Of a DNA stretch of 37,306 nucleotides, positions 1 to 9,002 are shown in pieces. A program made the position numbers and the translations under genes. The notes beneath the pieces were generated by a model. That model saw only the letters and a list, made by a program, of their open reading frames with translations, was not told the DNA's origin and searched no databases. Positions within the stretch are counted from its first letter, which is position 1. Every line of letters begins with the position of its first letter. The DNA is from Hydrogenophaga sp. (GTDB lineage Bacteria; Pseudomonadota; Gammaproteobacteria; Burkholderiales; Burkholderiaceae_C): assembly GCF_030656115.1 (NCBI RefSeq), contig NZ_JAUSOO010000015.1, positions 1 to 37,306 on the forward strand. Direction: 5' to 3'.

Positions 1-128
1 TGATTTGCGCTCCACGCTTCCTTCCCACACTCGGTCGCCCTCATGCGGTTGCGCTTCGCTTCGCTCGTCTTGGTCAACTTGCGGCGGGACTTGCACCCGC
101 AGGAGTGCGCCCATGCTGGGCGCACATG
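1..128. other. Intergenic stub with a hairpin
   Basis: No gene is supported here. Positions 106-124 form a short inverted repeat (TGCGCCC, 5-base loop, GGGCGCA) immediately before the terminator at 129-152. It has no U-run in either direction. It may belong to the transcript end of a gene lying outside the window or to a dispersed intergenic repeat; the window alone cannot tell. Confidence 0.35.
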
Positions 129-152
129 AAAAAGGCCCGCACGCTGCGGGCC
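129..152 (-). terminator. Rho-independent terminator of the lipoprotein gene
   Basis: On the minus strand a 7-bp perfect GC stem (GGCCCGC/GCGGGCC, loop of 5 bases) is followed directly by five T residues. It begins about 24 bases after the stop codon of the gene ending at 176, so it should end that transcript. Confidence 0.85.
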
Positions 153-175
153 TCGTTGCTTATTAAAAAGCCAAA

Positions 176-2512
176 TCAGAACTGCTCGAACGTATTGTCC
201 GAGTAAGTCAGACGATTGGTACTTTCGTTAAATTCACCGACCTTAACATCTGATTTGGTCATGGGGTGAACCGACTTGGAACCGTCGTAAACCATTTTGA
301 TACCCTCCGAACTGGTCAGCGTCAAAACCGCTTTGTGCCCGTTGGCAGCAGACCCACCGTTTCCATCCAGATGGATGACCACCGAGCCTTGGATGTATTG
401 GCCGGTCAAGGTCACCGTTGCACCCGAAGCCCCTTTGTCGGTGTTGTTGATCACAAAATCTTTGACATACAGCACGGGCCGCGTTGGGATGGTCAAAACG
501 GCATTGAGTGTGGCCTTGATTTTCTGCGGATTGTTGGCGCTCACCGGCTGGTTGCTGAAGAAGTTGGTGTAATCCAGCATTTCCATGACGATGTTTCCAC
601 GCAGGAATTCAACCCACGGACTGTTGACATCGGCCCGCCGTTCCAGTCGCCCACCAAACGTGGCCTTGGTAGGCACGTAGTGGGTTTGTGACTTGTCCCA
701 CTTGCCATCGCTGGCAGCCAGCTGACCACGAATGGCACTGTTGCCTGCGACATACCCAACACGGAGATCGAACTTCTCGGTGCCATCACGTGCATCGGTG
801 TTGACAGGTGCTTCGATGAACGAATCTTTGCCCACGCCGATAGAAGACATGAAATAGATGGCTCCCTGCTGATCAGAGCTGAAGAACTTGATAACAGCAT
901 CGCTGTTCAAGCTCAACTTTTGAACACCATTGGCCACCGTTTTGACAACGTCCAGTTCAACCTCATGGCGGCGTCCTCGGCCATTGTCCAAAACAGGGCT
1001 AACTGACAGCCCCTGGTAATACAGGCTCGGCGCTGTGGTTCCCGTCAGGCGCAATGCCGTCAAATTACCCTCGGTAAATGTGCGTGTGAAATCGGCAACG
1101 CCCTCCTGACCGCGCTGGACGGAGTACGCCGGATAGTTTTCGGCGGGCACTGGCTTACCTTGATCGGCTGTGCCGACATAGGTCTGCGTAAACGTTCCGC
1201 AGGAAGTACTGTTTGGCGTCGAACACGTTCCATATTCACGTCTGGCGGTGGTTTTGACCGCGTAAGCACCCGGAGCATCACTCTTGGCCTCGATCAACAA
1301 ACGATGACGCCAGCGCCAAGTGTTGAGCTGACCGGTGGTCGCATCTTGTACATCCCGATTCACCACAATGTAGGAGCTGCAACCGACTGTTTTGGCGTTT
1401 GCAGCGGTGGTTGCTTCGGTCCTGAATGTGTTGTCGGTATAAACCGCGCAACCGGCACCGTACTGTGTACCCAGACGGTTACTCCTGTAGAGGCCGGAAC
1501 TGTTTTGGGCATCCTCCAGCAACTGGACACCAAAATCCATGGTGCGCAGCATTTCGAAGGTGGAGTCAACGACAGGACGAACACGGGTAGTCACCTCATC
1601 CTGTACCGCCGTCAACTGCGTTTGAAGTGAAAGATCTGTGGCATCCAACGCCTTGGCGTTGCTGCGCAGAGTAGTCATCAATGCCTTGGCCTGCGCAAGG
1701 GCCCCGACCTCTGCAGGTGTGTTGGTGGGTGGGGATACTTTAGGTGGATCCACATTGGCTGCCGCCGCCACTTGGTCGATCTTGCTCTGCAAGGCAGGCA
1801 CTTTCAAATCGCCAAACGCGGACTTGTCCAGCTCTCCGACCACGCACGTGACCTTGGCAGCTGTATCGGCTTTGTCTTTACAAGCCGCCACATCACCATC
1901 CTTGGCCAACTGAGAAATGGCGGCCAGCACGACACCCGCTGGGTTTGTTGGCTTGTTGGATGCATCAAATTCTGGCGCAACGGTCAACGGATCGAAACCC
2001 ATGGACTCCCGCAAGTCCTTGTTGGCTTGTTCAATGTTGGTCTTTGTCAAACCTCCCTTGCGTACAGCCGCAGCAACAGCGTTCGTGGTGAGTGGATTGA
2101 CTTGGACCGTAAATGTCCGGGCGCTGACACTGACAGGTGGCTGCACAGCAGACTTCAACATAAGACCAACGGGCTTGACCATCGCACCAGTGGCTTCGTC
2201 TGCCATTTCAGTCTCATCGGTCGCCTCAACTTCTACCAAGATAGGCCCGGTGTAGTCTGGATATTTGATCGAATAAGCCCCTTTGTCAGACTTGCTCTCG
2301 CCGAGCTTGTCGCCACGGCTACCGTTTTCATTCAGTTTGTATGCCGTTACTTTCGCCTTGTGAAGGGGCCCTTTAGCTGCAGTACCACTGAGGGTGTACT
2401 CGACACTGGCAGGTTGGTCCACCACAGTCGATCCCCCACCGCAGCCCGCCAAGACCACAGCAGCGGCGATCCCTGTCATGTGCCAAATGACACGTTTGCT
2501 TGTAATTCTCAT
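176..2512 (-). CDS. Large secreted lipoprotein of unknown function
   Basis: A 778-aa protein with a lipoprotein signal peptide: basic n-region, hydrophobic core and lipobox LAGC with the acylated cysteine at residue 24, followed by a GGG spacer. The first ~90 mature residues (YTLSGTAAKGPLHKAKVTAYKL...) look like a carboxypeptidase-regulatory or prealbumin-like beta-sandwich often found at the start of Burkholderiales surface lipoproteins. The rest is polar with scattered cysteine pairs and no catalytic motif that I recognise. The start at 2512 is chosen over the longer frame (2557) because an AGGAGAG ribosome site sits 5 bases upstream and the signal peptide begins there. It is a single-gene transcript with its own promoter (2529-2557) and terminator (129-152). 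Function unknown; the location on the cell surface or in the outer membrane is inferred from the lipobox. Confidence 0.85.
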   Translation of the reverse strand: MRITSKRVIWHMTGIAAAVVLAGCGGGSTVVDQPASVEYTLSGTAAKGPLHKAKVTAYKLNENGSRGDKLGESKSDKGAYSIKYPDYTGPILVEVEATDETEMADEATGAMVKPVGLMLKSAVQPPVSVSARTFTVQVNPLTTNAVAAAVRKGGLTKTNIEQANKDLRESMGFDPLTVAPEFDASNKPTNPAGVVLAAISQLAKDGDVAACKDKADTAAKVTCVVGELDKSAFGDLKVPALQSKIDQVAAAANVDPPKVSPPTNTPAEVGALAQAKALMTTLRSNAKALDATDLSLQTQLTAVQDEVTTRVRPVVDSTFEMLRTMDFGVQLLEDAQNSSGLYRSNRLGTQYGAGCAVYTDNTFRTEATTAANAKTVGCSSYIVVNRDVQDATTGQLNTWRWRHRLLIEAKSDAPGAYAVKTTARREYGTCSTPNSTSCGTFTQTYVGTADQGKPVPAENYPAYSVQRGQEGVADFTRTFTEGNLTALRLTGTTAPSLYYQGLSVSPVLDNGRGRRHEVELDVVKTVANGVQKLSLNSDAVIKFFSSDQQGAIYFMSSIGVGKDSFIEAPVNTDARDGTEKFDLRVGYVAGNSAIRGQLAASDGKWDKSQTHYVPTKATFGGRLERRADVNSPWVEFLRGNIVMEMLDYTNFFSNQPVSANNPQKIKATLNAVLTIPTRPVLYVKDFVINNTDKGASGATVTLTGQYIQGSVVIHLDGNGGSAANGHKAVLTLTSSEGIKMVYDGSKSVHPMTKSDVKVGEFNESTNRLTYSDNTFEQF

Positions 2513-2528
2513 TGTTCTCTCCTGAAAA

Positions 2529-2557
2529 ATAATACGAAGTACGCCCGTACTCCGCAA
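2529..2557 (-). promoter_or_regulatory. Sigma-70-like promoter with a palindrome in its spacer
   Basis: On the minus strand TTGCGG (2552-2557) and TATTAT (2529-2534) are exactly 17 bases apart. The spacer contains a perfect 6-bp inverted repeat, AGTACG-GG-CGTACT (2538-2551). Transcription would start near 2522, giving a very short leader holding the AGGAGAG site of the lipoprotein gene. The palindrome is in the right place for an operator. Confidence 0.6.
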
Positions 2558-2902
2558 GTATTACTTTAGTAGAGAACCAAGAATTTTTCCACTATCTCAA
2601 TCAAAATTTTATTATTCAATCCATTGCCAAAACGACATTATTGATTCGACAGCATTTTCCATAACTCCAAGGAAAAACCAACAAAATCAATAACTTGCAA
2701 AACCAGCAACCAACAACCAACAACCAAGCAAATAGACTCTTCGTCGTTTCGTGTGGAATTTGACAGCAGGCTTTATCTGGCTTCGAACTGGCCCAGAAAA
2801 GTGAGACCACGCCACGCTACAGGTCTGGGATTCTCAGAGATAAAACTCCACACTGGATGGTGAGATGTGGGGTTAGCGGATGAAACAACGCAGTTTGTCG
2901 GC
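2558..2902. other. AT-rich intergenic region
   Basis: This 345-base stretch between the lipoprotein and GST genes is clearly more AT-rich than its neighbours and has no convincing gene. It contains the simple repeat at 2701-2728. Nothing else is recognised. Confidence 0.5.
2701..2728. repeat. Heptanucleotide tandem repeat (AACCAAC-type)
   Basis: Four consecutive 7-base units, AACCAGC, AACCAAC, AACCAAC and AACCAAG, lie in the AT-rich gap. Such a tract can vary in copy number by slippage. No regulatory role is evident because the closest promoter is about 150 bases away. Confidence 0.7.
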
Positions 2903-3520
2903 CTACACCAGCGCGCTGGGCCGGGCGGCCACTTTGTCGCGCCAGGCTTGCAGGGCGACCAAGCCTTCACCGGCAGGTTTGAAGCGCATGAGCCGACCGA
3001 ACTCGACAGCACAAAACGCGGTGATGTCTGCAATGGTGAAGCGCTCGCCGGCCACCCAGGGCTGGCGCTGCAGCTCGGCGTCGAGCCAGGCGGCGGTCTC
3101 CAAGGCTTTGCCCGCCTGCGACTGGCCGAAGTCGGGGAACTGCGGTTGCTCCAGCGCCGCCAGCCCGGGGTGGGTGTGGCGGATGGCGTTGGCCAGCGGC
3201 AGCATGAAGGACCACTCCACGCGCCGGTCGGCCATTTCAATGAAGGCGCGCTCATCAGACGTGCGTCCCATCAGGTTGGGCTCGGGCACGCGGCCTTCCA
3301 TGTAGGTGCAGATGGCGCGGGTTTCGGTCAGCACGCGGCCATCGTCCAGCTCCAGCGCGGGCACCCGGGCCAATGGGCTTTTGGCGAGGTAATGGGCGGT
3401 TTTGTGTTCTTGCGCGTTCAGGTCGATGTTGATCAGCTCCAGCCCGTTGATGTTTTTTTCGACCAGAAACATGAGCACGCGGCGGGGATTGGGCGCGCGG
3501 GGAGAGACGTACAGCTTCAT
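2903..3520 (-). CDS. Glutathione S-transferase family protein
   Basis: A 205-aa cytosolic GST of usual length. Residues 1-80 form the thioredoxin-like domain: the start MKLYVSPRAPNPRRV, then the cis-proline segment ARVPALELDDG and the glutathione-contact region LTETRAICTYME. Residues ~90-205 are the all-helical C-terminal domain with the conserved FTIADITAF capping motif. The catalytic Tyr/Ser/Cys class residue cannot be assigned with confidence; Ser6 or Asn11 are candidates. GSTs conjugate glutathione to electrophiles or act as peroxidases; the substrate is unknown. The start codon overlaps the stop of a 38-codon frame upstream (ATGA), suggesting translational coupling. Confidence 0.9.
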   Translation of the reverse strand: MKLYVSPRAPNPRRVLMFLVEKNINGLELINIDLNAQEHKTAHYLAKSPLARVPALELDDGRVLTETRAICTYMEGRVPEPNLMGRTSDERAFIEMADRRVEWSFMLPLANAIRHTHPGLAALEQPQFPDFGQSQAGKALETAAWLDAELQRQPWVAGERFTIADITAFCAVEFGRLMRFKPAGEGLVALQAWRDKVAARPSALV

Positions 3521-3633
3521 GGCGTGGCACCCTTCAGGTCCTGGCCCACAGACAGGGTACGGTGGTTGAGTTCGCTAAAAAGCTGGGCGGCGGTGTAGAG
3601 ATCGATCATGCGCGGTGGCACCTCCGGGGCCAT
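3517..3633 (-). CDS. Possible small ORF coupled to the GST gene
   Basis: A 38-codon frame (MAPEVPPRMIDLY..., ending ...LSVGQDLKGATP) whose TGA overlaps the GST start codon as ATGA. An in-frame stop lies a few codons upstream, so it is not the tail of a longer intact gene. It could be a true small leader gene, the last part of a degraded gene once upstream of the GST, or chance. The only support is the overlap and codon use like its neighbours; no family is recognised. Confidence 0.3.
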   Translation of the reverse strand: MAPEVPPRMIDLYTAAQLFSELNHRTLSVGQDLKGATP

Positions 3634-3748
3634 CGCGCATGGTAGTCACCGCGCTGCTTTCTGTCGCGCCCGGGCTGTCGCCTGCGCGCAGTTGGGTGGC
3701 TCAGCGGCTTACGGCATGCCGATGAAGGATGTCCTGAAAGGAAGCACC

Positions 3749-4037
3749 ATGACCAACGCATTCAACAGCATCAAACAAGGCCTGACCGAGGCCGTTGCCC
3801 ATGCCAAAACCAAAGGGAGCAAGAATGAGCGGCGTCCAGCTGTACCGACCCCAACCGGTGGACGTCAGCGGCCTGCGCCTGAGCCTCACACAGGAGCAGT
3901 TTGCCCCACGCTTTGGCTTCTCGGTGGCCACCTTGCGCCACTGGGAGCGCGGTGACCGCTCGCCCAGCGGCGCGTCGCTGGTCTTGCTGAACGTGATCGA
4001 CCGCAACCCCAGCGCAGTGCTGCAAGCCCTGCAATAG
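3749..4037 (+). pseudogene. Frameshifted HTH antitoxin-type regulator (HigA/XRE-like)
   Basis: The gene starts at 3749 behind an AAAGGA ribosome site and reads MTNAFNSIKQGLTEAVAHAK, the usual N-terminus of HigA/NadS-type antitoxin regulators. At about 3810-3825 the reading moves to another frame, which continues VQLYRPQPVDVSGLRLSLTQEQFAPRFGFSVATLRHWERGDRSP...VLQALQ, the helix-turn-helix and C-terminus of the same family. One surplus base (or two lost bases) near the AAAGGGAG tract explains the break. Internal initiation at ATG 3825 could still give a 70-aa HTH protein. The partner toxin gene normally found just upstream is not recognisable at 3634-3748. Probably a decayed toxin-antitoxin remnant. 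Confidence 0.75.
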
Positions 4038-4081
4038 CCACAGCCATCCGCCACCGTTGAAGCGCCCTATCCCAACAGCGC

Positions 4082-5536
4082 TCAGCGCATGAAGCCGATG
4101 TCGGTGGGGTAATCGCTGCCGCCGAACTGGCGCAGGTTGGGCACGATGGCGGCCATGGCGCTGTCGGGCACACCAAACCATTGGGCCAGCGTGGCCGCGT
4201 ACTGATCGACCGAGGTGCTGGGGAGCAGGCGGCCCTGGCCCACATGCCACTGGTCGTCGGCGTCGGTGGTGCTGTTGGTCACGCTCACCGGTGGCGCCTG
4301 GCCGTAAAACGCCTGGCCACGCACCGAACCGCCCACCAGGAAGTGGTGGGCGCCCCAGCCGTGGTCGGAGCCGTCGCCGTTGCTCTGCAGGGTGCGGCCA
4401 AAGTCCGAGGCGGTGAAGGCGGTCACCTGCTCGGCCACCTTCAGGCTCACGGTGGCGGCGTGAAAGGCGGTGAGAGCGCTGCTGACCTGGCCCAGCAGCA
4501 CGGGCTGTTTGGCCATCAGGTTGTCGTGCAAATCAAAGCCGCCCAGCGAGACGAAGAACACCTGGCGCCGCGTGCCCAACAGGTCGCGCGCGGCAATCAT
4601 GCGCGCCACCAGTTTGAGCTGGTCGGCCAGGCTGTTTTGGCTGGGAAAGTGGCTGAACGGCGCGTCGGTGGCGGGGAATGCGCTCAAGGCGTCGCTCACC
4701 GTGGCTTCGGTGCTGAACGCCCGGGCGGTGACCTGGTTGTAGGCGTTTTCCAGCCGGTGGTTGCGCTTTTGCAGCGCCAGCTGCAGCAAAGCGTCGCGCA
4801 CCGCAGGCGCGTTGTACACCGGTTGGCTCAGGCTGTTGATCTTCACCGCACCGCCCGAACTGACCTGGTACGACAGCGCCTGCTCTCCCGACAAAAAAAC
4901 CGTGTTGCCGGCCACGGAAACACAGGTCAGCACGTGGTTGGCGCCGTTGGAGGTCAGGGCAAGGTCGCCCAGGTGGCCACCCCAGCCGGTGGTGGCGCCT
5001 TCGGCGCTGGAGGTTTGCCAGACCGACTGCTGGTCGTTGTGCGAGAACAAGCGCGGCGGACGCTTCACGCTGGGGTTGTTGTAGTCGGCGCGCGTCATCG
5101 GGACCATGAGAGGCCCGACGTTGAGCTGCACCGCCGCCGCACCGCTGTTGAACAGGTTGGCCAGGCCACTCATTTCGGGCGGCAGCGCGTACTGCCGCTC
5201 GTTGGCCAAGGGCGTGCGGGGTTGCAACAGGGTGGCCGCCAGGTCGGCGCGCGCCAGGGCGATGCCGCCGCCGCTGAAGTCGGGATGGCCGCCGCGAACG
5301 GTGTTGTAGCGCGCGTAGCTGGCTTCGTCGTAGGTGACGACGGTGTTGGCGTAATCGTTGCCACCGAACAGAAACACGCACACCAGCGCTTTGTAGTCAC
5401 TGGCCTGCGCGGCGGCGGCCTCACCCATGGCGACGAGGTTGAGCGCCGTGGGCAAGGCGGCGCCGGCGAAGGCGAGTTGGCCGGCACGGCGCAAAAAGGC
5501 GCGGCGGCTGTGCCGCTCGGGCTGGATGAAGTGCAT
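4082..5536 (-). CDS. DUF1501 domain protein, Tat-exported
   Basis: A 484-aa protein of the DUF1501 (sulfatase-fold-like) family. The N-terminus carries a twin-arginine signal, SRRAFLRRAG (about residues 10-19), followed by a hydrophobic stretch and an AAAAQAS region suitable for cleavage, so the folded protein is probably exported to the periplasm. Family features include VCVFLFGGNDYANTVV near the mature N-terminus, GGFDLHDN and FGRTLQSNGDGSDHGWGAHHFLVGG in the C-terminal half. The family looks like a metal-dependent phosphatase/sulfatase relative but has no agreed reaction. It follows the DUF1800 gene by 13 bases, the usual pairing, so the two are probably one operon and functional partners. 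Confidence 0.9.
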   Translation of the reverse strand: MHFIQPERHSRRAFLRRAGQLAFAGAALPTALNLVAMGEAAAAQASDYKALVCVFLFGGNDYANTVVTYDEASYARYNTVRGGHPDFSGGGIALARADLAATLLQPRTPLANERQYALPPEMSGLANLFNSGAAAVQLNVGPLMVPMTRADYNNPSVKRPPRLFSHNDQQSVWQTSSAEGATTGWGGHLGDLALTSNGANHVLTCVSVAGNTVFLSGEQALSYQVSSGGAVKINSLSQPVYNAPAVRDALLQLALQKRNHRLENAYNQVTARAFSTEATVSDALSAFPATDAPFSHFPSQNSLADQLKLVARMIAARDLLGTRRQVFFVSLGGFDLHDNLMAKQPVLLGQVSSALTAFHAATVSLKVAEQVTAFTASDFGRTLQSNGDGSDHGWGAHHFLVGGSVRGQAFYGQAPPVSVTNSTTDADDQWHVGQGRLLPSTSVDQYAATLAQWFGVPDSAMAAIVPNLRQFGGSDYPTDIGFMR

Positions 5537-5549
5537 GCTGGCGCGACCC

Positions 5550-7145
5550 TTATTTCTGGACGAGGTACTCGGGGCACGCCATGACCATGAAGATGGCCGA
5601 GCAGACCCGGCGGCGCTGGGCCTGCTCGATCTGGGCTGTGGTGCCGGTGCTGGGCAAGGGGGTGCTGTTGAGCGCCTGAACCAGGATGGCCTGGGTGGTG
5701 GCGGAAATGGCGCCCGCGGCGAGCACCAGGCAGACGTGGCTCACCAGGGCCTGCGCATCGTGCACCAGGGCCAGTTCGCGGCTGTAGTCGGCGCTCGCAT
5801 CGGCCACGCCGCGATCGATGGCGTTTTGCATGAAGTTGAGGTAGCCGCTGACCGAGGTCTCGTTGACGATCTGGAACTCTGGCGCTGTGGCGCCTGCGGC
5901 GGCCAGGCCGGGGGAAGGGGGCACGAAGCCCGGACGAAAAAAGTTGAACACCGATGGCGAGCGCAGCGGGCTTTGCCCCAGTTGGGTCGAGGCGCGGCTC
6001 AAGTCACCGATCTTCCAGGTGCCGGTGGCCGAGCGCACGTCAAAACTGCGCCCCCACTGAATGAAGCGCAGCATGGGCTCGCGCAGCTTGCCGTGGGTGG
6101 GGCTGCTCAGGCCGGTGGGGCTGCGGGCTTCGTCGTCGAGCAAGATGGCGCTCCACACCGCAGACAGGTCGCCGCGCGTGCCGGCCCCGTTGTCATTGAA
6201 GCACGCCGCCACCCGCGCCACATAGGCCGGGCTGGGGTCGCTGGTGACGAGGCGCTGAATCATTTGGCGCGCGAAGAAAGGGCCGACATTGGGGTGGTTG
6301 AACAGGCGGTCCAGGGCGGTGCGCAGCGCGGGGGCACCCGGTGTGTTGGCGGGCACCGTGACACCCAGAAAGCGGGCTTCCAGGCTGGAATGGCGCTCGG
6401 GGTAGAGCAGCATGGGTTTGCTGGCGAAGTCTTTGGTCCTGATCGTGCCGCCGCCGGGCCGGGCTTCGTTGCCGCCATCGGAATGGTCGAAGTCGTAGCC
6501 GGTGAAGACGCGCGCCAGCTGGCTCACATCGTCCTGGGTGTAGCTTTCGGTGCCCTGGCTGGTGCCGTCGAGATGGAGGTTCACCAGGCCGATGCTGAAC
6601 AGCTGCATCACCTCGCGCGCGTAGTTTTCGTCGGGCACCCGGCCGGTGCGGGCGTCTTCCTTGCGGTTGCCCTTGGTGTTGAGAAAGTAGCCCATGGCCG
6701 GGTGCAAGGTCACGTCTTCCAGCAGCTGGCGGAAGTTGCCAAAGGCGTTGCGCACCAGCATGTCCCACCAGGCGGCGTAGGCATGGCTGCGCCACACAAA
6801 TTCGGCCGTGTTCAAGGAAGCCACGAAAAACTCGGACAGGGCCAGCGCCATGCGCAGGCGCATGGCGCTGGGGCCGCCGCTGAACAGTTGGCACCAGAGC
6901 ATGTGGTCGGCCTGGCGCGTGCTGAAAAAATGCCGTTGGGTATCCACCACCCCATAGCCCTGCGATTCCAGCCAATCCCAGCCCGTGGGACCGAGGGGCA
7001 TCTGGTACTGGCGCTGCAGCCACGCGGTGTAGCGGTCCGCGCGCAGCTCGGCGATCTCATCGCGGGTTGAAGAGAACTGGGCCTGCTGCAAAAAGCGCGC
7101 AGCGTCCTCGTCGGTGTGGGGGCGCACAAATGACCAGGTAGCCAT
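5550..7145 (-). CDS. DUF1800 domain protein
   Basis: A 531-aa DUF1800 protein, recognised by its helical N-terminal part and signatures such as NYAREVMQLFSIGLVNLHLDG, YTQDDVSQLARVFTGYDFDH, HPNVGPFFARQMIQRLVTSDPSPAYVARVA and FNFFRPGFVPPSPGL. The reading frame extends upstream to 7424, but that part overlaps pyrF. ATG 7145, 13 bases after the pyrF stop, is the best start, and the family N-terminus (ATWSFVRPHTDEDAARFLQQA) begins there. No signal peptide is seen, unlike its Tat-exported DUF1501 partner downstream. The biochemical role is unknown; gene pairs of DUF1800 and DUF1501 are widespread. Co-transcription with pyrF is likely. Confidence 0.88.
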   Translation of the reverse strand: MATWSFVRPHTDEDAARFLQQAQFSSTRDEIAELRADRYTAWLQRQYQMPLGPTGWDWLESQGYGVVDTQRHFFSTRQADHMLWCQLFSGGPSAMRLRMALALSEFFVASLNTAEFVWRSHAYAAWWDMLVRNAFGNFRQLLEDVTLHPAMGYFLNTKGNRKEDARTGRVPDENYAREVMQLFSIGLVNLHLDGTSQGTESYTQDDVSQLARVFTGYDFDHSDGGNEARPGGGTIRTKDFASKPMLLYPERHSSLEARFLGVTVPANTPGAPALRTALDRLFNHPNVGPFFARQMIQRLVTSDPSPAYVARVAACFNDNGAGTRGDLSAVWSAILLDDEARSPTGLSSPTHGKLREPMLRFIQWGRSFDVRSATGTWKIGDLSRASTQLGQSPLRSPSVFNFFRPGFVPPSPGLAAAGATAPEFQIVNETSVSGYLNFMQNAIDRGVADASADYSRELALVHDAQALVSHVCLVLAAGAISATTQAILVQALNSTPLPSTGTTAQIEQAQRRRVCSAIFMVMACPEYLVQK

Positions 7146-7158
7146 GGAGGCAAGGCGC

Positions 7159-7998
7159 TCAGCCCTTGGCGGCGTCGAGCAGGTCGCGGGTGCGCAGGGC
7201 TTCGCGGCGAGCGGCGGCGGCAAAGTCGGCGCCGCTGGACGCGTACAAAATGGCGCGCGACGAATTGACGATGACGGGGCCGGTGGTGGCACCGCCTTGC
7301 GTGCGGTAGCCGGCCTGCACGGTGGCCACCGCGTCGCCACCTTGCGCGCCCACGCCCGGGATGAGCAGCGGCAAGGTGGGTGCGAGTTCGCGCACGCGCT
7401 GGATTTCAGCCGGGTAGGTGGCACCCACCACCAGGCCGAGCTGGCCGTTCAGGTTCCACGGGCCTTGCGCCAGGCGCGCCACGTGCTCAAACAGCAAGGG
7501 CTGGCCGTCCACCGAGGCCAGGCGCTGGTTTTGCAGGTCGTCGCCGCCGGGGTTGGAGGTGCGGCAGAGCAAAAAAGCGCCCTTGCCGTGGTACTTCAAA
7601 TAGGGCTGCACCGAGTCAAAACCCATGAACGGCGAGAGCGTGACCGCGTCGGCGCCGTAGCGCTCGAACGCTTCGATGGCGTACTGCTCGGCGGTGCTGC
7701 CGATGTCGCCGCGCTTGGCGTCCAGAATCACCGGCACCTGCGGCGCCACGGCGCGCATGTGGGCCATCAGCTTTTCCAGCTGGTCTTCGGCGCGGTGGGC
7801 GGCGAAGTAGGCAATCTGCGGTTTGAATGCGATGGCGGTGTCGGCGGTGGCTTCGACGATGGCTGCGCAAAAATCGTAAATGCGGCTGGCGTCGCCGCGG
7901 AGGTGGGCGGGGAATTTGGCCGGGTCCGGGTCCAGGCCCACGCACAGCAGGGAACGGTTGTGGCGCTCGGCGCCTTGCAGCATGTCGATGAAGGTCAT
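7159..7998 (-). CDS. pyrF: Orotidine 5'-phosphate decarboxylase
   Basis: A 279-aa class 2 OMP decarboxylase that converts OMP to UMP, the last step of de novo pyrimidine synthesis in the cytosol. The catalytic D-x-K-x-x-D set is present as LDAKRGDI (Asp93, Lys95, Asp98), with FKPQIAYF upstream and the phosphate-gripping region [15 protein letters not shown] plus [10 protein letters not shown] near the C-terminus. The open frame continues upstream to 8355, but the family N-terminus ([26 protein letters not shown]) fixes the start at 7998. It is divergent from the DMT permease and is followed closely by DUF1800 and DUF1501. Confidence 0.96.
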   Translation of the reverse strand: MTFIDMLQGAERHNRSLLCVGLDPDPAKFPAHLRGDASRIYDFCAAIVEATADTAIAFKPQIAYFAAHRAEDQLEKLMAHMRAVAPQVPVILDAKRGDIGSTAEQYAIEAFERYGADAVTLSPFMGFDSVQPYLKYHGKGAFLLCRTSNPGGDDLQNQRLASVDGQPLLFEHVARLAQGPWNLNGQLGLVVGATYPAEIQRVRELAPTLPLLIPGVGAQGGDAVATVQAGYRTQGGATTGPVIVNSSRAILYASSGADFAAAARREALRTRDLLDAAKG

Positions 7999-8086
7999 GC
8001 GGTGGATTTTACGGTTCGGCCGCCCGCGCGACAGTGCGGCTGGGGCGCCAACACACCGGAGCGCAAAGCCCCCTAAGATCGCGGCC

Positions 8087-8965
8087 ATGCACGCCCTGAC
8101 CCGCCAACAACTGATTCTGCTCGTCCTGCTCACCCTGGTGTGGGGCATCAACTGGCCGATCATGAAGTTCGGCGTGACGGGCTTCCCGCCGCTGACGTTT
8201 CGCACCCTCTGCATGTGGATCGGGCTGCCGGTGCTGGGCGCGGTGCTGCTGTGGCGGCGGGTGCCGTTTCGGGTGGGCCGCGCGCACTGGCGCGAGCTGG
8301 CTCTGCTCACCGTGTTCAACATGTTTTTCTGGCACACGCTGGCCATTTTGGCCATTCAAACGCTGTCCAGCGGGCGCGCGGCCATTCTGGGCTACACCAT
8401 GCCGGTGTTTTCGGCGCTGGTGGGCGCCTGGTGGTTTGGCCAGCGGCTGCAAAGCCGGGCCTGGGGCGGCGTGGCGGCGGCGGCGCTGGGTGTGGTGCTG
8501 CTGCTGTGGCACGAAATCACCAGCCTTTCAGGCAAGCCGCTGGGCGTGGCCATGATGCTGGTGGCGGCCGCCACCTGGGCGGTGGGCACGCAGCTGATGC
8601 GCCGCACCCGCATTCCGCACCCGACGCTGGCGCTGTCGTTCTGGATGACGCTGTTCACCGCGCTCTGGATGACGCTGCTGGCGGTGCTGTTTGAGCGCGA
8701 CGCCTGGGTCTGGCCCACGCCGGCCATTCAAGCGGCGATTGTGTACAACGCCATTGGCGTGTTTGCCTTTGCGCAGGTGGCCTGGCTGATGGTGGCGCGC
8801 GACCTACCGCCGATTGCATCCACGCTGTCGGTCATGTTCATCCCGGTGCTGGGCGTGTTCAGCGGCGCCTGGTGGCTGGGCGAGGTGCTGCACTGGCAAG
8901 ACTGGGCGGCCGTGGCGCTGGTGATGGTGGCCATTGCCACGGTGCTGTGGCCGGCGCGGCGCTGA
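8087..8965 (+). CDS. DMT-superfamily permease (EamA family)
   Basis: A 292-aa integral membrane protein with about ten hydrophobic helices arranged as two tandem EamA domains (roughly residues 10-140 and 150-290). Typical signs are [13 protein letters not shown] at the start, [23 protein letters not shown] at the end of the first repeat, and [23 protein letters not shown] at the equivalent place in the second. Members export or exchange small metabolites at the inner membrane; the substrate cannot be predicted. The start at 8087 fits the membrane topology; upstream frame extension runs into the pyrF promoter region. It is divergent from pyrF and convergent with the uracil-DNA glycosylase gene. 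Confidence 0.88.
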   Translation: MHALTRQQLILLVLLTLVWGINWPIMKFGVTGFPPLTFRTLCMWIGLPVLGAVLLWRRVPFRVGRAHWRELALLTVFNMFFWHTLAILAIQTLSSGRAAILGYTMPVFSALVGAWWFGQRLQSRAWGGVAAAALGVVLLLWHEITSLSGKPLGVAMMLVAAATWAVGTQLMRRTRIPHPTLALSFWMTLFTALWMTLLAVLFERDAWVWPTPAIQAAIVYNAIGVFAFAQVAWLMVARDLPPIASTLSVMFIPVLGVFSGAWWLGEVLHWQDWAAVALVMVAIATVLWPARR

Positions 8966-9002
8966 CGCAGCCGCTTTTAAAACCGGGTGCAGAGAGAACC
9001 GG

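Noticed and set aside
3795..3825. Programmed ribosomal frameshift in the antitoxin-like gene.
   Set aside because: The shift needed is +1 and no known slippery or stimulatory signal is seen; an ordinary indel explains it better.
3608..3955. A 115-aa plus-strand frame beginning upstream of the antitoxin start, considered as a toxin gene.
   Set aside because: Its first half has no toxin-like motif and the second half is only the N-terminus of the frameshifted antitoxin followed by out-of-frame sequence.
4181..5584. Very long plus-strand open frames opposite the DUF1501, DUF1800, glycosylase and tsaC genes.
   Set aside because: High-GC shadow frames: low-complexity His/Arg/Gly/Ala composition with no domain, opposite well-identified genes.
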